From: Streptomyces sp. DG1A-41
GTDB lineage: Bacteria; Actinomycetota; Actinomycetes; Streptomycetales; Streptomycetaceae
Assembly: GCF_037055355.1 (NCBI RefSeq)
Contig: NZ_CP146350.1
Span: 434,001-498,000, forward strand
Direction: 5' to 3'
Length of the DNA: 64,000 bases
Below the pieces are notes generated by a model that saw nothing but the letters and a program-made list of their open reading frames with translations, was not told the origin of the DNA and did no database searches. Shown here piece after piece: positions 25,620 through 35,103 of the stretch (positions are counted from its first letter, which is position 1; the number at the start of each line of letters is the position of its first letter). A program made the position numbers and the translations under genes.

Positions 25620-27641
25620 TCAGCCGTCGAGCCGGACGACCCGGACGGCTCCGGCCGGGACCGCCAGGGGGCCCGCGGCGCGTTCACCGGTCAGCAGTTC
25701 GGTGCCCTGGGTCTCCAGCGGCACCTTGGCGTCTGCGCCGGTGTGGTTGACGGCGAACAGGTAGGTGCCCGACTCGCCGGTGCGGCGCACCACTTCGACG
25801 TCCCGGGGCAGGTCGGCGCGCGGGGCGAGCCGCGCGTCCTCGACCGCCCATCCGAGCAGCGCGTCGAGGCCTTCGGCGCCGAGCCGGGTGGAGACGTACC
25901 AGGCGGTGCCCTCGCCGAGGCGGTGCCGGGTGACCGCGGGCCGCCCGGCGGTCAGGCCGTCGGCGTATGTCAGGACGGTCTCGGCTCCGCGCGGCACCAC
26001 GAACTCCGTCCACACGTCGGCGCCCAGCTCGGATCCGTCGTGCCCGGTGACGCTCACCCGTTCACCGGGCAGCAGCGGCGAGAACTCCTCGACGGTGAGG
26101 CCGAGGACGTCCCGCAGCGGGCCCGGGTAAGCGCCCTCGTGGACGGCGTCGTGCTCGTCGACGATGCCGGAGAAGTAGGAGACGACCAGCGTGCCGCCGT
26201 TCTCGACATAGGCTGTGAGGTTGTTCCCGGCCACCTCCGTCATCAGGTACAGCGCCGGTACGACGACAAGGGGATACCTCGACAAGCCGGCTTCCGGGTG
26301 GGCGAAGTCGACGGTGAGGTGGCGGTCGTAAAGGGCCTCGTAGAAGGCGTCGGCGCGCTCGCGGGCGTCATGGTCGACACTGGGGCGCCATTCGAGGTTC
26401 TGCGCCCACCAGGAGTGCCAGTCCCACAGCACGGCCACGTCGGCCTCGGTGCGGGTGCCGCGGATCTCGCTCAAAGCGTCGAGGGCGGCACCGAGCTCGA
26501 CGACCTCGCGCCACACACGGGTGTCGGTGCCGCCGTGCGGGACCATCGCCGAGTGGAACTTCTCGGCGCCGCGCCGGGACTGGCGCCACTGGAAGAACAT
26601 CGCGCCCTCGGAGCCACGCGCCACGTGTGTGAGGGAGTTGCGGGCCATCTGCCCCGGAGCCTTGGCCGGGTTGCGGGGCTGCCAGTTGACGCCCGAGGTG
26701 GAGTGCTCCAGCAGCAGCCAGGGGGCGCCGCCCGCGACGGAGCGGGTGAGGTCCGCGGCCATGGCCAGGTTGACGTGGGTGCGGCGGCCGTCGGTGATCA
26801 GGTAGTGGTCGTTGGTGACGATGTCGACCTCACGGCCCCAGGCCCAGTAGTCGACGGAGTCGCACTGGCTCAGCGCCGTCATGAAGTTGGTGGTGACCGG
26901 GACGCCCGGTGAGAAGCGGTGCAGGATGTTCCGCTCGGTCACGAAGTTCTCGCGCATGGTCGCGTCGGCGAACCGCTTGTAGTCCAGTGCCTGGCTCGGG
27001 TTGACGGCCGCGGGGGTGAGCCGGGGTGGGTTGATCTGGTCGAGGTCCGCGTAGCGCTGGCCCCAGAAGGCCGTGCCCCAGGCCTCGTTGACCGCGTCGA
27101 CCGTGCCGTACGTCGTCGCCAGCCAGCGGCGGAAGTGGGCTGCGCAGGAGTCGCAGTAGCAGGCCGAGACGGGGACGCCGTACTCGTTGTGCACGTGCCA
27201 CATCGCCAGGGCCGGGTGGTCGCCGTAGCGCTCGGCGAGCTTCGTGGTGATGGCCGCGGCGGCCGTGCGGTAGGCCGCGTTGCTGTGGCAGATGGCCGCG
27301 CGGGAGCCGAACTCGTGGCGCACGCCCTCGCGGGTGACCGGCAGGGCGTCGGGGTGGGCCCGGTAGAACCAGGCGGGCGGGACGACGGTGGGGGTGCCGA
27401 GGTCGACGCGGATGCCGTTGTCGTGCAGCAGGTCCAGGAGACGGTCGAGCCAGCCGAAGTCGTGACGGCCGGGTGAGGGCTCCAGCAGCGCCCAGGAGAA
27501 GATCCCGACGCTCACCATGGTGACGCCGGCCTCCCGCATCAGCCGGACGTCTTCCCGCCAGACGCTTTCCGGCCACTGCTCGGGGTTGTAGTCCCCACCG
27601 AAGGCGAGCCTGGTGAGGCCCCTGGGGGTGGTCTCCGGCAT
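25620..27641 (-). CDS. Beta-galactosidase (GH42)
   Basis: 673 residues, no signal peptide, so intracellular. Family 42 blocks: GGDYNPEQWPESVWREDVRLMREAG near the start, acid/base Glu in MWHVHNEYG, cysteines of the zinc site (SACYCDSCAAHF), nucleophile Glu in WLLLEHSTSGVNW, followed by the A4 trimerisation domain and a C-terminal beta domain (YLFAVNHTGADAKV). It hydrolyses galacto-oligosaccharides delivered by the divergent transporter. Start ATG 27641. Transcribed divergently from the ABC transporter operon, sharing a ~180-base regulatory region. Confidence 0.94.
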   Translation of the reverse strand: MPETTPRGLTRLAFGGDYNPEQWPESVWREDVRLMREAGVTMVSVGIFSWALLEPSPGRHDFGWLDRLLDLLHDNGIRVDLGTPTVVPPAWFYRAHPDALPVTREGVRHEFGSRAAICHSNAAYRTAAAAITTKLAERYGDHPALAMWHVHNEYGVPVSACYCDSCAAHFRRWLATTYGTVDAVNEAWGTAFWGQRYADLDQINPPRLTPAAVNPSQALDYKRFADATMRENFVTERNILHRFSPGVPVTTNFMTALSQCDSVDYWAWGREVDIVTNDHYLITDGRRTHVNLAMAADLTRSVAGGAPWLLLEHSTSGVNWQPRNPAKAPGQMARNSLTHVARGSEGAMFFQWRQSRRGAEKFHSAMVPHGGTDTRVWREVVELGAALDALSEIRGTRTEADVAVLWDWHSWWAQNLEWRPSVDHDARERADAFYEALYDRHLTVDFAHPEAGLSRYPLVVVPALYLMTEVAGNNLTAYVENGGTLVVSYFSGIVDEHDAVHEGAYPGPLRDVLGLTVEEFSPLLPGERVSVTGHDGSELGADVWTEFVVPRGAETVLTYADGLTAGRPAVTRHRLGEGTAWYVSTRLGAEGLDALLGWAVEDARLAPRADLPRDVEVVRRTGESGTYLFAVNHTGADAKVPLETQGTELLTGERAAGPLAVPAGAVRVVRLDG

Positions 27642-27729
27642 GGATGGTCTCCCGGTCGATCGATCAAATGGGAACGTGCACACACAGCAGTGCAGTGCGG
27701 AGCCCAACATAACCGCACGACAACAACCA

Positions 27730-27772
27730 TTGACAAGTGTCCGGGATGTTTCTCTACTGTGAACGCTCACAG
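27730..27772 (+). promoter_or_regulatory. Promoter of the galactan transporter operon with LacI-type operator
   Basis: TTGACA (27730-27735), a 17-base spacer and TCTACT (27753-27758) form a good sigma-70-like promoter. CTGTGAACGCTCACAG (27757-27772) is a palindrome (TGTGA-N4-TCACA) overlapping the -10 region and start point, as expected of a LacI-family repressor site. The last gene of the operon encodes such a repressor. Confidence 0.7.
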
Positions 27773-27825
27773 AAGCGTGGCAGGTTCTCGCAGCAGGCGA
27801 GGACCCCAGGTCAGGGGAGAGATCC

Positions 27826-29145
27826 ATGCCGTACACGAAGCGCCGCCGCCTCGTGACATCCGCCGTCGCCATCGCGCTCGGCGCCACCGCGCTCGCCGCC
27901 TGCGGCTCGGATTCCGGGGACGGCGAGACCGAATCGGGGCCGGTCTCGCTGACGTACTGGACCTGGACGCCCGGCATGGACAAGGTCGTGGACCTGTGGA
28001 ACAAGGGGCCGGGCAAGAAGGACCAGATCACCGTCACGGTGAAGAAGCAGGCGTCCGGCGACACGCTCGTCACCAAGATCCTCACCGCGCACAAGGCGGG
28101 CAAGGCGCCCGACCTGGTGCAGGCCGAGTACCAGGCGCTGCCCACCCTGGTCAGCAATGACGCGCTGGCGGACATCTCGAAGAACGTGGGCGACGCCGAG
28201 GGCAGCTTCGCCGACGGCGTCTGGCAGCAGACGACGCTGGGCACGGACGCGGTGTACGCGGTCCCGCAGGACATCGGGCCGATGATGTTCTACTACCGCG
28301 AGGACCTGTTCAAGGAGTACGGCCTGACGGTGCCGACGACCTGGGACGAGTTCGCCGAGACCGCGCGCAAGCTGAAGAAGGCCGCCCCCGACAAGGACCT
28401 CACCACCTTCTCCGCCAACGACTCCGGCCTCTTCGCGGGCCTCGCCCAGCAGGCGGGCGCCAAGTGGTGGACGACCTCCGGCGACCAGTGGAAGGTCTCC
28501 ATCAACGACGCGGCGACGCAGAAGGTCGCCGAGTTCTGGGGCGGCCTGGTCGAGGAGGGCGCCATCGACAGCCAGCCGATGTACACCCCGGCCTGGAACA
28601 AGGCGCTCAACACCGGCAAGCAGATCGCCTGGGTCAGCGCCGTGTGGGCCCCGGGCACGCTCACCACGGCCGCCCCCGCCACCAAGGGCAAGTGGGCCAT
28701 GGCCCCGCTCCCCCAGTGGTCCGCGAACGAGAACCGCACCGGCAGCTGGGGCGGCTCCTCCACCGCCGTCACCACGGACTCCAAGCACCAGGAGGCCGCC
28801 GCCGAGTTCGCGGCCTGGCTGAACACCGACGGCGACGCCCTGAACGCGCTGGCCAAGGAGAGCGGCGTCTACCCGGCCGCCAAGAACGCCCAGACCAGCG
28901 GCGCCTTCCTCAAGCCGCCGGCCTACTTCTCCAACCAGGCCGACTTCTACACCAAGGCCGCCGGCATCGCGGAGACCACCGCCCCCTCCGCCTGGGGTCC
29001 GAACGTGAACGTCGCCTACACGACCTTCAAGGACGCCTTCGGCGCCGCCGCGAAGAACAAGTCGGACTTCGGCGCCGCGCTCGACGAGATGCAGGACGAC
29101 ACCGTCGCCGACATGAAGAAGCAGGGCTTCGAGGTCGCGGAGTGA
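27826..29145 (+). CDS. Extracellular sugar-binding lipoprotein of a CUT1 ABC transporter
   Basis: 439 residues. Signal sequence with lipobox LAAC (VAIALGATALAAC) for lipid anchoring, then a MalE-like two-lobe protein (SLTYWTWTPGMDKVVDLWN, AVPQDIGPMMFYYREDLFKEYG). GGGGAGAG precedes ATG 27826. Context (divergent GH42 and GH53, following permeases and LacI) points to galacto-oligosaccharides from galactan as ligand, analogous to the ganA/ganB-linked transporter of Bacillus. It is coupled by GTGA to the first permease gene. Confidence 0.92.
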   Translation: MPYTKRRRLVTSAVAIALGATALAACGSDSGDGETESGPVSLTYWTWTPGMDKVVDLWNKGPGKKDQITVTVKKQASGDTLVTKILTAHKAGKAPDLVQAEYQALPTLVSNDALADISKNVGDAEGSFADGVWQQTTLGTDAVYAVPQDIGPMMFYYREDLFKEYGLTVPTTWDEFAETARKLKKAAPDKDLTTFSANDSGLFAGLAQQAGAKWWTTSGDQWKVSINDAATQKVAEFWGGLVEEGAIDSQPMYTPAWNKALNTGKQIAWVSAVWAPGTLTTAAPATKGKWAMAPLPQWSANENRTGSWGGSSTAVTTDSKHQEAAAEFAAWLNTDGDALNALAKESGVYPAAKNAQTSGAFLKPPAYFSNQADFYTKAAGIAETTAPSAWGPNVNVAYTTFKDAFGAAAKNKSDFGAALDEMQDDTVADMKKQGFEVAE

Positions 29146-30068
29146 AAAGCACGGCACGCCGGCAGTCGTACGGGGTCAAGGGGGCCCCGTACGGCTTCCT
29201 CCTCCCCGCGACGATCCTGTTCACCCTGTTCTTCGCCCTGCCGATCGGCTTCGCGCTCTGGCTCAGCTTCCACAAGGTGAAGGTCTCCGGCCTCGGCCTC
29301 GGCTCCGGCGCCCGCAAGGAGGTCTGGGCCGGCCTGGAGAACTACACCGACGCCCTCACCGACAGCGAGCTGGTGAACGGGGCGCTGCGGGTGCTGGGCT
29401 ACGGCTGCATCGTCGTCCCGGTCATGCTGGGCCTCGCCCTGCTGTTCGCGCTGATGCTGGACTCCGAGAAGGTGCGGCTGGCCCCCTTCACCCGGCTCGC
29501 GATCTTCCTGCCGTACGCCATCCCCGGTGTGGTGGCGGCGCTGCTGTGGGGCTTCCTGTACCTGCCGGACGTCAGCCCCTTCTACTTCGTGCTCGACAAG
29601 CTGGGGCTGCCGCAGCCGGACCTGCTGGACGGCGGGCCGCTGTACCTGGCGCTGTCGAACATCGCGGTCTGGGGCGGCACCGGCTTCAACATGATCGTCA
29701 TCTACACCTCGCTCCAGTCGATCCCGGCGGAGGTGTACGAGGCGGCGAAGCTGGACGGCGCCACCCCGTTGCAGATCGCGCTGCGGATCAAGATCCCGAT
29801 GGTGGCGCCGTCGCTGGTGCTGACCTTCTTCTTCTCGATCATCGCGACGCTCCAGGTGTTCAACGAGCCGACCACCCTCAAGCCGCTCACCAACTCCGTG
29901 TCCACGACGTGGAGTCCGCTGATGAAGGTGTACCGGGACGCGTTCGGCGAGGGTGACATCTACGGCGCCGCGGCGCAGGCCGTGATCATCGCGCTGGCCA
30001 CGCTCCTGCTGTCCTTCGGCTTCCTGCGGGCCGCGAACCGTCGTCAGAAGCAGGAGGCAGCTCGATGA
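29142..30068 (+). CDS. ABC sugar transporter permease, MalF type
   Basis: 308 residues with six predicted helices; begins GTG 29142 overlapping the previous stop. The cytoplasmic EAA loop, EVYEAAKLDGATPLQIALRIKIPM, contacts the ATPase. An insertion before the third helix (KVSGLGLGSGARKEVWAGLENYTD) is normal for MalF-like members. No ATPase gene is present in the operon, so energy probably comes from the shared MsiK protein of Streptomyces. Confidence 0.92.
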   Translation: MKSTARRQSYGVKGAPYGFLLPATILFTLFFALPIGFALWLSFHKVKVSGLGLGSGARKEVWAGLENYTDALTDSELVNGALRVLGYGCIVVPVMLGLALLFALMLDSEKVRLAPFTRLAIFLPYAIPGVVAALLWGFLYLPDVSPFYFVLDKLGLPQPDLLDGGPLYLALSNIAVWGGTGFNMIVIYTSLQSIPAEVYEAAKLDGATPLQIALRIKIPMVAPSLVLTFFFSIIATLQVFNEPTTLKPLTNSVSTTWSPLMKVYRDAFGEGDIYGAAAQAVIIALATLLLSFGFLRAANRRQKQEAAR

Positions 30069-30973
30069 GTTCCCTTGCCGTTTCCCAGGCCGAGCCGGTG
30101 ACGGGCGCCGCGCCCGGTACCGCCCAGGGCCGCCCGCCACTGCGCCGCAGGATCGCTCTGATCCCCACGGTCACGCTGCTCCTGGGCGCGATCTACTGCC
30201 TGCTGCCGGTGGCCTGGGTGGTCATCGCCGCCACCAAGTCGGGCAGTGAGCTGTTCTCCACGTTCACGTTCCTGCCGGGCACGGGTTTCGCCGACAACTT
30301 CCAGGACCTGAGCGCCTACCGCGACGGCGTCTACTGGTCGTGGATGGGCAACTCCGCCCTGTACGCCGGGCTCGGCGCCCTGCTGTCGACGTGCGTGTCC
30401 GCGTTCAGCGGCTACGCGCTGGCGATCTACCGTTTCCGCGGCCGCGAGACGATCTTCAACGTGCTGCTCGCGGGTGTGCTGATGCCTCCGGTGATCCTGG
30501 CCATCCCGCAGTACCTGCTGCTGGCGAAGGCCGACCTCACGGACTCCTACCTGTCCGTCCTGCTGCCGCAGATCCTGTCGCCGTACGGCGTCTACCTCGC
30601 GCGGATCTACGCCGCCGCCGCGGTGCCCGCCGACGTGGTCGAGGCCGGCCGGATGGACGGGGCGAGCGAGTGGCGGATCTTCACCCGGGTCGCGCTGCCG
30701 ATGATGATCCCCGGCATGGTGACGGTGTTCCTGTTCCAGTTCGTGGCGATCTGGAACAACTTCCTGCTGCCGTACATCATGCTCAGCGACGACGAGAAGT
30801 TCCCGATCACCCTCGGCCTGTTCACGCTGCTGGAGCAGGGCGCCAACACCCCGGCGCTGTACACGCTGGTGATCACGGGCGCGTTCCTCGCGGTGCTCCC
30901 ACTGGTCGCGCTGTTCCTGGTCATCCAGCGGTTCTGGAGTCTCGATCTGCTCTCCGGAGCCGTAAAGTCATGA
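30065..30973 (+). CDS. ABC sugar transporter permease, MalG type
   Basis: 302 residues, six helices. The EAA motif is VVEAGRMDGASEWRIFTRVALPMMIPG. ATG 30065 overlaps the preceding stop (ATGA), and its own stop overlaps the LacI start in the same way, so the four genes form one coupled operon. Confidence 0.92.
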   Translation: MSSLAVSQAEPVTGAAPGTAQGRPPLRRRIALIPTVTLLLGAIYCLLPVAWVVIAATKSGSELFSTFTFLPGTGFADNFQDLSAYRDGVYWSWMGNSALYAGLGALLSTCVSAFSGYALAIYRFRGRETIFNVLLAGVLMPPVILAIPQYLLLAKADLTDSYLSVLLPQILSPYGVYLARIYAAAAVPADVVEAGRMDGASEWRIFTRVALPMMIPGMVTVFLFQFVAIWNNFLLPYIMLSDDEKFPITLGLFTLLEQGANTPALYTLVITGAFLAVLPLVALFLVIQRFWSLDLLSGAVKS

Positions 30974-32001
30974 CCATGAACGCTGCGGGGGGCAGGCGCA
31001 GGCCGCCCACGATCCACGACGTGGCGCGCGAGGCGGGGGTCTCGCGCGGCACCGTCTCGCGTGTGCTCAACGGCGGCCACTACGTCAGCCCCGCCGCCCA
31101 GGAGGCGGTCAACGCGGCCATCCGCAAAACGGGTTACGTCGTCAACCGGCACGCCCGCTCGCTGATCACGGGCCGCTCCGACTCGATCGGCTTCCTGCTC
31201 ACCGAGCCGCAGGAGAAGCTGTTCGAGGACCCCAACTTCAACGTCCTGCTGCGCTGCTGCACCCAGGCGCTGGCCGCGCACGACATCCCCCTGCTGCTGA
31301 TGCTGGCCGGCACGCAGGACGAGCGGCGCCGGATCACGCGGTACATCACCGCGGGCCACGTCGACGGCGTGCTCCTCGTCTCCAGCCACTCCGCCGACCC
31401 GGTCGCCGAGCAACTGCACGAGGCGGGGGTGCCCCTCGTGCAGTGCGGCAAGCCCCTGGGGCGCGGCTCCAAGGTGAGCTACGTGGCGGCGGACGACCGG
31501 GACGGCGCCCGCGACATGATGCGCCACCTGCTGTCGCTGGGCCGCCGCCGTATCGGCGTGGTGAACGGCCCGATGGACACCCCGGGCGGTGTCGATCGCC
31601 TCGCCGGCTACAAGGAGGTGCTCACGGAAGCGGGCCTCGAGATCGACGAGCGGCTCATCGTCTCCGGCGACTGGGGCCGGGCCAGCGGCGAGGCGGGCGC
31701 CGAGCGGCTGCTGGCGCAGGCCCCGGACATGGACGCGGTGTTCGTCGCGTCGGACCTCATGGCGCAGGGCGTGCTGGCGGCCCTCCGGCGGGCGGGGCGG
31801 CGCGTGCCGCAGGACGTCGCGGTCGGCGGTTTCGACGACTCCCCGGCCGCGCTGGCCTCCAGCCCCGAGCTCACGACCATCCGGCAGCCGTGGGACCGTA
31901 TCAGCGCCGAGATGGTACGGGTGCTGCTCGCGCAGATCGGGGGCGAGGATCCGGCGGCGGTGATCCTGCCTACGGAGCTGGTCAGACGGGAGTCGACGTA
32001 G
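30970..32001 (+). CDS. LacI-family repressor of the galactan operon
   Basis: 343 residues. HTH IHDVAREAGVSRGTVSRVLN, hinge helix NRHARSLITG, then a periplasmic-binding-protein-like sensor domain (GFLLTEPQEKLFEDPNF, DGVLLVSSHSADP, VAVGGFDDSPAALASSP). Placed as the last gene of the transporter operon, which gives autoregulation; the TGTGA-N4-TCACA palindrome at 27757-27772 is its probable site, with galactobiose or a related sugar as inducer. ATG 30970 overlaps the previous stop. Confidence 0.9.
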   Translation: MTMNAAGGRRRPPTIHDVAREAGVSRGTVSRVLNGGHYVSPAAQEAVNAAIRKTGYVVNRHARSLITGRSDSIGFLLTEPQEKLFEDPNFNVLLRCCTQALAAHDIPLLLMLAGTQDERRRITRYITAGHVDGVLLVSSHSADPVAEQLHEAGVPLVQCGKPLGRGSKVSYVAADDRDGARDMMRHLLSLGRRRIGVVNGPMDTPGGVDRLAGYKEVLTEAGLEIDERLIVSGDWGRASGEAGAERLLAQAPDMDAVFVASDLMAQGVLAALRRAGRRVPQDVAVGGFDDSPAALASSPELTTIRQPWDRISAEMVRVLLAQIGGEDPAAVILPTELVRREST

Positions 32002-32074
32002 GTCCCGCGGCCCGGCCAGGGACGTGCGCTGCATGCACGGTCATGGAACGCCGTACCGGTGTTACCGTTCCCGT

Positions 32075-32464
32075 ATGGCGTCGAAAACGGCTGGTGCGGG
32101 GCTCGAGGACCGGTGGCGGGGCATCCTGTCGGCGCACGCGCGCACGATGTGCGAGATCGACCGCGTGCTGCATCCGCACGGCCTCGGCGCGTCCGACTTC
32201 GAGGTCCTGGACATCCTCGCGACCGCGGGGCCCGAGGAGGGCGAGCAGTGCCGGGTGCAGAACCTGGTCGGGCGGGTCCATCTCAGCCAGAGCGCGCTGT
32301 CCCGGCTCATCGCCCGGCTGGAGAAAGACGGGCTGGTGACGCGTTCGGTGTGCATGGAGGACCGACGCGGCGTGTGGGTGGCCCTGACCTCCAGGGGCCG
32401 TGACCTGCACGCGCAGGTACTGCCGCTCCAGCGGGCCGCGCTGGCCCGGACGCTGGGCGCGTAG
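32075..32464 (+). CDS. MarR-family regulator
   Basis: 129 residues. Central winged helix: RVQNLVGRVHLSQSALSRLIARLEKDGLVTRSVCMEDRRGVWVAL, a canonical MarR recognition helix and wing with the DxR(R)G turn. Start ATG 32075 follows a 73-base gap after the LacI gene. A GTACCGGTGTTACCGTTCCC stretch just upstream may hold an operator, but I see no clean palindrome. Target unknown; the convergent oxidoreductase region is a candidate. Confidence 0.85.
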   Translation: MASKTAGAGLEDRWRGILSAHARTMCEIDRVLHPHGLGASDFEVLDILATAGPEEGEQCRVQNLVGRVHLSQSALSRLIARLEKDGLVTRSVCMEDRRGVWVALTSRGRDLHAQVLPLQRAALARTLGA

Positions 32465-32469
32465 ACAGC

Positions 32470-32485
32470 CCTGGCCCGGGCCAGG
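32470..32485. terminator. Palindrome between convergent genes
   Basis: CCTGGCCCGGGCCAGG is a perfect 16-bp palindrome located between the ends of the MarR and SseB-like genes, followed by another GC-rich complementary stretch. It may act as a bidirectional terminator, though as written it has no loop. Confidence 0.35.
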
Positions 32486-32502
32486 CCCCGGCCCGGTCCG
32501 TC

Positions 32503-32904
32503 CTACGGACGTGCCAGCAGGGTGCGCACTCCCTCCGAGGTGAGCGTCAGGCGGTGCTCCGAGCTGCCGTCTATGGTGAGCGACAGGTCGTCGGCCGGCC
32601 ACTGGGCGGCCAGGGCGCCGAGCGGCACCAGGCGGTAGCGGGAGACGAACGGCAGCAGCCCGGCCATTTCCACCTCGGAGGTGAAGACGGGTACCACCGG
32701 CTCGCCGCCCGGCTGCTCCAGCACCGGCAGTGCCACCGCCGAGGGGTTGGCGGCGTCGGCGTCGTTGGCGTCGTCGGGCACGGGGATGAGCACGTCGCTG
32801 TTGGCGAGCGCGTCCAGAGCCGCCGCGTCCTCGGTGTTCTCGGCGAGGACGTCCAAAGCCCGCTGGGCGGGCGTGGGCGTGGGGTCGTTTGCGGGTGTCT
32901 CCAT
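32503..32904 (-). CDS. SseB-family protein
   Basis: 133 residues starting METPANDPTPTPAQRALDVLAE. The pattern ALDALANSDVLIPVPDD, VVPVFTSEVEMAGLLPF and the closing LTIDGSSEHRLTLTSEGVRTL fits the SseB N-terminal domain, a small widespread fold of unknown biochemical role in actinobacteria. Convergent with the MarR gene; the next gene upstream on its strand is the oxidoreductase. Confidence 0.75.
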   Translation of the reverse strand: METPANDPTPTPAQRALDVLAENTEDAAALDALANSDVLIPVPDDANDADAANPSAVALPVLEQPGGEPVVPVFTSEVEMAGLLPFVSRYRLVPLGALAAQWPADDLSLTIDGSSEHRLTLTSEGVRTLLARP

Positions 32905-33019
32905 GGCAGATTCCCTGGTAGCGGCGGTCGTGCGGCCTGCCCGGGACAAGATCCGCCCCGGGCGCGGTCCTGCTCGCGTACCCGATCGCGCCCGAAGCAA
33001 TCCTGTTGATCTCCGAGGT

Positions 33020-34270
33020 TCAGGGGATCAGTGGGATGTGGCCGGAGGGCAGCCCGAGGCGGTCGCAGCCGACCCGCCGGGCCAGGGGCTCGGCCATGCT
33101 GGGCCCGATGTGCGTCCAGTAGGTGGCCGCGTCCCGGAAGTAGCGCTGCATCCGCTCACCGTCCCGGGCGTGCCGTGAGCCGGCCGTGCGGAAGAGGGTG
33201 CCCTGGAGGACGTCCCAGGCCATGCTGCCGGCGTTCAGGAACATCAGGGCGAGGCGGTTGTCCTCGGCGGTGCTGAAGGGGGCCTCGCCGGAGACGTTGC
33301 GGCGGCAGGCCTCCATCCATTCGTGAGCCGTCTGCTGGAGCGCCGCGTGCGCGGTGTGGATGATGCCCAGGGCTTCGCCCAGGTTCCGCTGGTAGTCGTG
33401 CAGGTCTGCGCGGGTGCGGTCGGGTTCCCGGGTGAGCGGGCGGGCGGCGAGGATGCGGGCGTACTCGTCGGCGGCGGCGTACGCGGTGCCGATCATGATC
33501 GCGGCCAGCTCGCCGTGGAAGAAGCTCGGCGCCCGGCCGGCGTACATGGGGTTGCCGTGCAGGTCCGAGCCGGGGCTGCCGCCCTCGACGGGCAGGTCGA
33601 GCAGGCCGGCTTCGACCGTGTGGTGGGCGGGGACGCGGGCCTGTTCCATGCGGATGCTGTTGGATCCGCTGCCGCGCAGGCCGAGGACGCCGTGCCAGTC
33701 GTCGACCACCGTCCACACCGGGCGCGGCGCGCAGAACAGCACGAGCGGTCCCGGGGTGTCGCCGGGCTCCTCGGGGGCGCGGAGCGTCTGGCCGACGTAG
33801 TGCGTCGCGTAGGGGGCGCCGGAGGAGTAGGGCCAGGTGCCGTCGAGGATCACGTGAGCGTCGCCGTCGGGCTGTGCGACGCCGACGGGCATGAGCGTGG
33901 CGGCGGCGCGGAAGTCGCCGTCGGCACCGAAGATCTCGCTCTGCGCGCGTTCCCCGAAGACCGACGCCACCTGGAGGACGTGGGCGGCGGTCAGGGACAG
34001 CGCCCAGCCGCTGGAGGGACAGCCGCGCGCGATCTCCGTGATCACGCGGTAGAACACGGGCAGCCCGAACTCGTACCCGCCGTAACGGCGTGGCTGGAGA
34101 ATCCGGTAGAACCCGGCCCGTAAGAAGTCGTCGTGGGTGGCTTCCGGACAGCGCGTCAACCGCTCGGCCTCCGCCTGCCGTTCGATCAGCACGGGCTGCA
34201 ACGCCACGGCCCGCCGGACGAGTTCGGCTTCGGTCAGTCCGGGTTCGGGTGGGGCGATCACCAGTGTCAC
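33020..34270 (-). CDS. Acyl-CoA dehydrogenase-fold flavin oxidoreductase (group D monooxygenase-like)
   Basis: 416 residues. ATHDDFLRAGFYRILQPRRYGGYE, ITEIARGCPSSGWALSL, SSGAPYATHYVGQ, GLRGSGSNSIRMEQARVPAH and the helical C-terminus resemble the HsaA/HpaB-type two-component FMNH2 monooxygenases and related acyl-CoA-dehydrogenase-like proteins rather than true acyl-CoA dehydrogenases. The catalytic Glu of the latter is not evident. A partner flavin reductase is not next to it. Substrate unknown; probably an aromatic or steroid-like compound, by family only. Confidence 0.75.
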   Translation of the reverse strand: MTLVIAPPEPGLTEAELVRRAVALQPVLIERQAEAERLTRCPEATHDDFLRAGFYRILQPRRYGGYEFGLPVFYRVITEIARGCPSSGWALSLTAAHVLQVASVFGERAQSEIFGADGDFRAAATLMPVGVAQPDGDAHVILDGTWPYSSGAPYATHYVGQTLRAPEEPGDTPGPLVLFCAPRPVWTVVDDWHGVLGLRGSGSNSIRMEQARVPAHHTVEAGLLDLPVEGGSPGSDLHGNPMYAGRAPSFFHGELAAIMIGTAYAAADEYARILAARPLTREPDRTRADLHDYQRNLGEALGIIHTAHAALQQTAHEWMEACRRNVSGEAPFSTAEDNRLALMFLNAGSMAWDVLQGTLFRTAGSRHARDGERMQRYFRDAATYWTHIGPSMAEPLARRVGCDRLGLPSGHIPLIP

Positions 34271-34351
34271 GGGTGTCTCCTACGTGTGGGGCCGTCGGGT
34301 CGTGACGGGATACGTGCCCGTGTCATGGAAGCCGGAACCGTGTGGGGAGAC

Positions 34352-35077
34352 CTACCGGGAAGCCCCGAGCAACCGACAGGGCAGGGCACGCTCGCTGACG
34401 CCACCACCCCCGACCGGTTCCACCCGGTACACCCCGGCTCCCCGCGCCCGGGTGACGGCCTCCGTCAGCACACCGTCCGTGAACAGTGCCGCGGCCCCGT
34501 CCTCCACCGCCCAGCCCGACGGCAGCTGTCCCGCCGCCACGGCCGCGCGGTAGGAGGGCCGGCGACCCGGTTCGCCGTCGTAGTGCGGGCAGACGGAGCC
34601 GGGCAGCAGCCCCAGGCCGTCTGGGAGGTACGCCAACGGCCCGAAGGAGTCGGTGTGCGAGCCCTCGGCCCAGCAGTTGGCGCCGGCGCTGATGCCGCAC
34701 AGCAGCGTGCCGCGGTCGTAGGCCTCCAGGAGCAGCCGGTCCACGCCGTGGGTTCGCCATACCGCGAGGAGGTTGGCCGTGTTGCCACCGCCCACGTAGA
34801 TGACGTCCTGGGCGAGCAGGAAGGAGCGCAGTGCGTCGTCGTCCAGCTCGCGGCGGAACAGGTGCAGGACGGAGGGTTCGCAGGCGGAGCGGCTGCGGAA
34901 CGCCGTGCGGAACCGTTCGGTGTAGGCCGGCGCGTCGCCGCTGGCCGTGGGTACGAAGCACACCTTGGGGCGGGAGGCGCGCGCCCGGGCCAGTACCCAG
35001 TCGTCGAGGAGGCCGTCGTCGTCGGTGGAGAAGCCGCCGCCGAGGAGGGCGAGGCGCTGCGGGGGTTCGACTGCCAT
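34352..35077 (-). CDS. Peptidase E (S51 family)
   Basis: 241 residues from ATG 35077 (MAVEPPQRLALLGGGFSTDD). The nucleophile elbow is GISAGANCW, with the following HTDSFGPLAYL and the earlier YVGGGNTANLL typical of S51 dipeptidases, which cleave Asp-X dipeptides in the cytosol. It is a candidate source of free aspartate. The maltokinase-cap gene lies 26 bases upstream on the same strand. Confidence 0.85.
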   Translation of the reverse strand: MAVEPPQRLALLGGGFSTDDDGLLDDWVLARARASRPKVCFVPTASGDAPAYTERFRTAFRSRSACEPSVLHLFRRELDDDALRSFLLAQDVIYVGGGNTANLLAVWRTHGVDRLLLEAYDRGTLLCGISAGANCWAEGSHTDSFGPLAYLPDGLGLLPGSVCPHYDGEPGRRPSYRAAVAAGQLPSGWAVEDGAAALFTDGVLTEAVTRARGAGVYRVEPVGGGGVSERALPCRLLGASR

Positions 35078-35103
35078 GGCGGTGCCTTCCTGGACGGGTG
35101 CGG

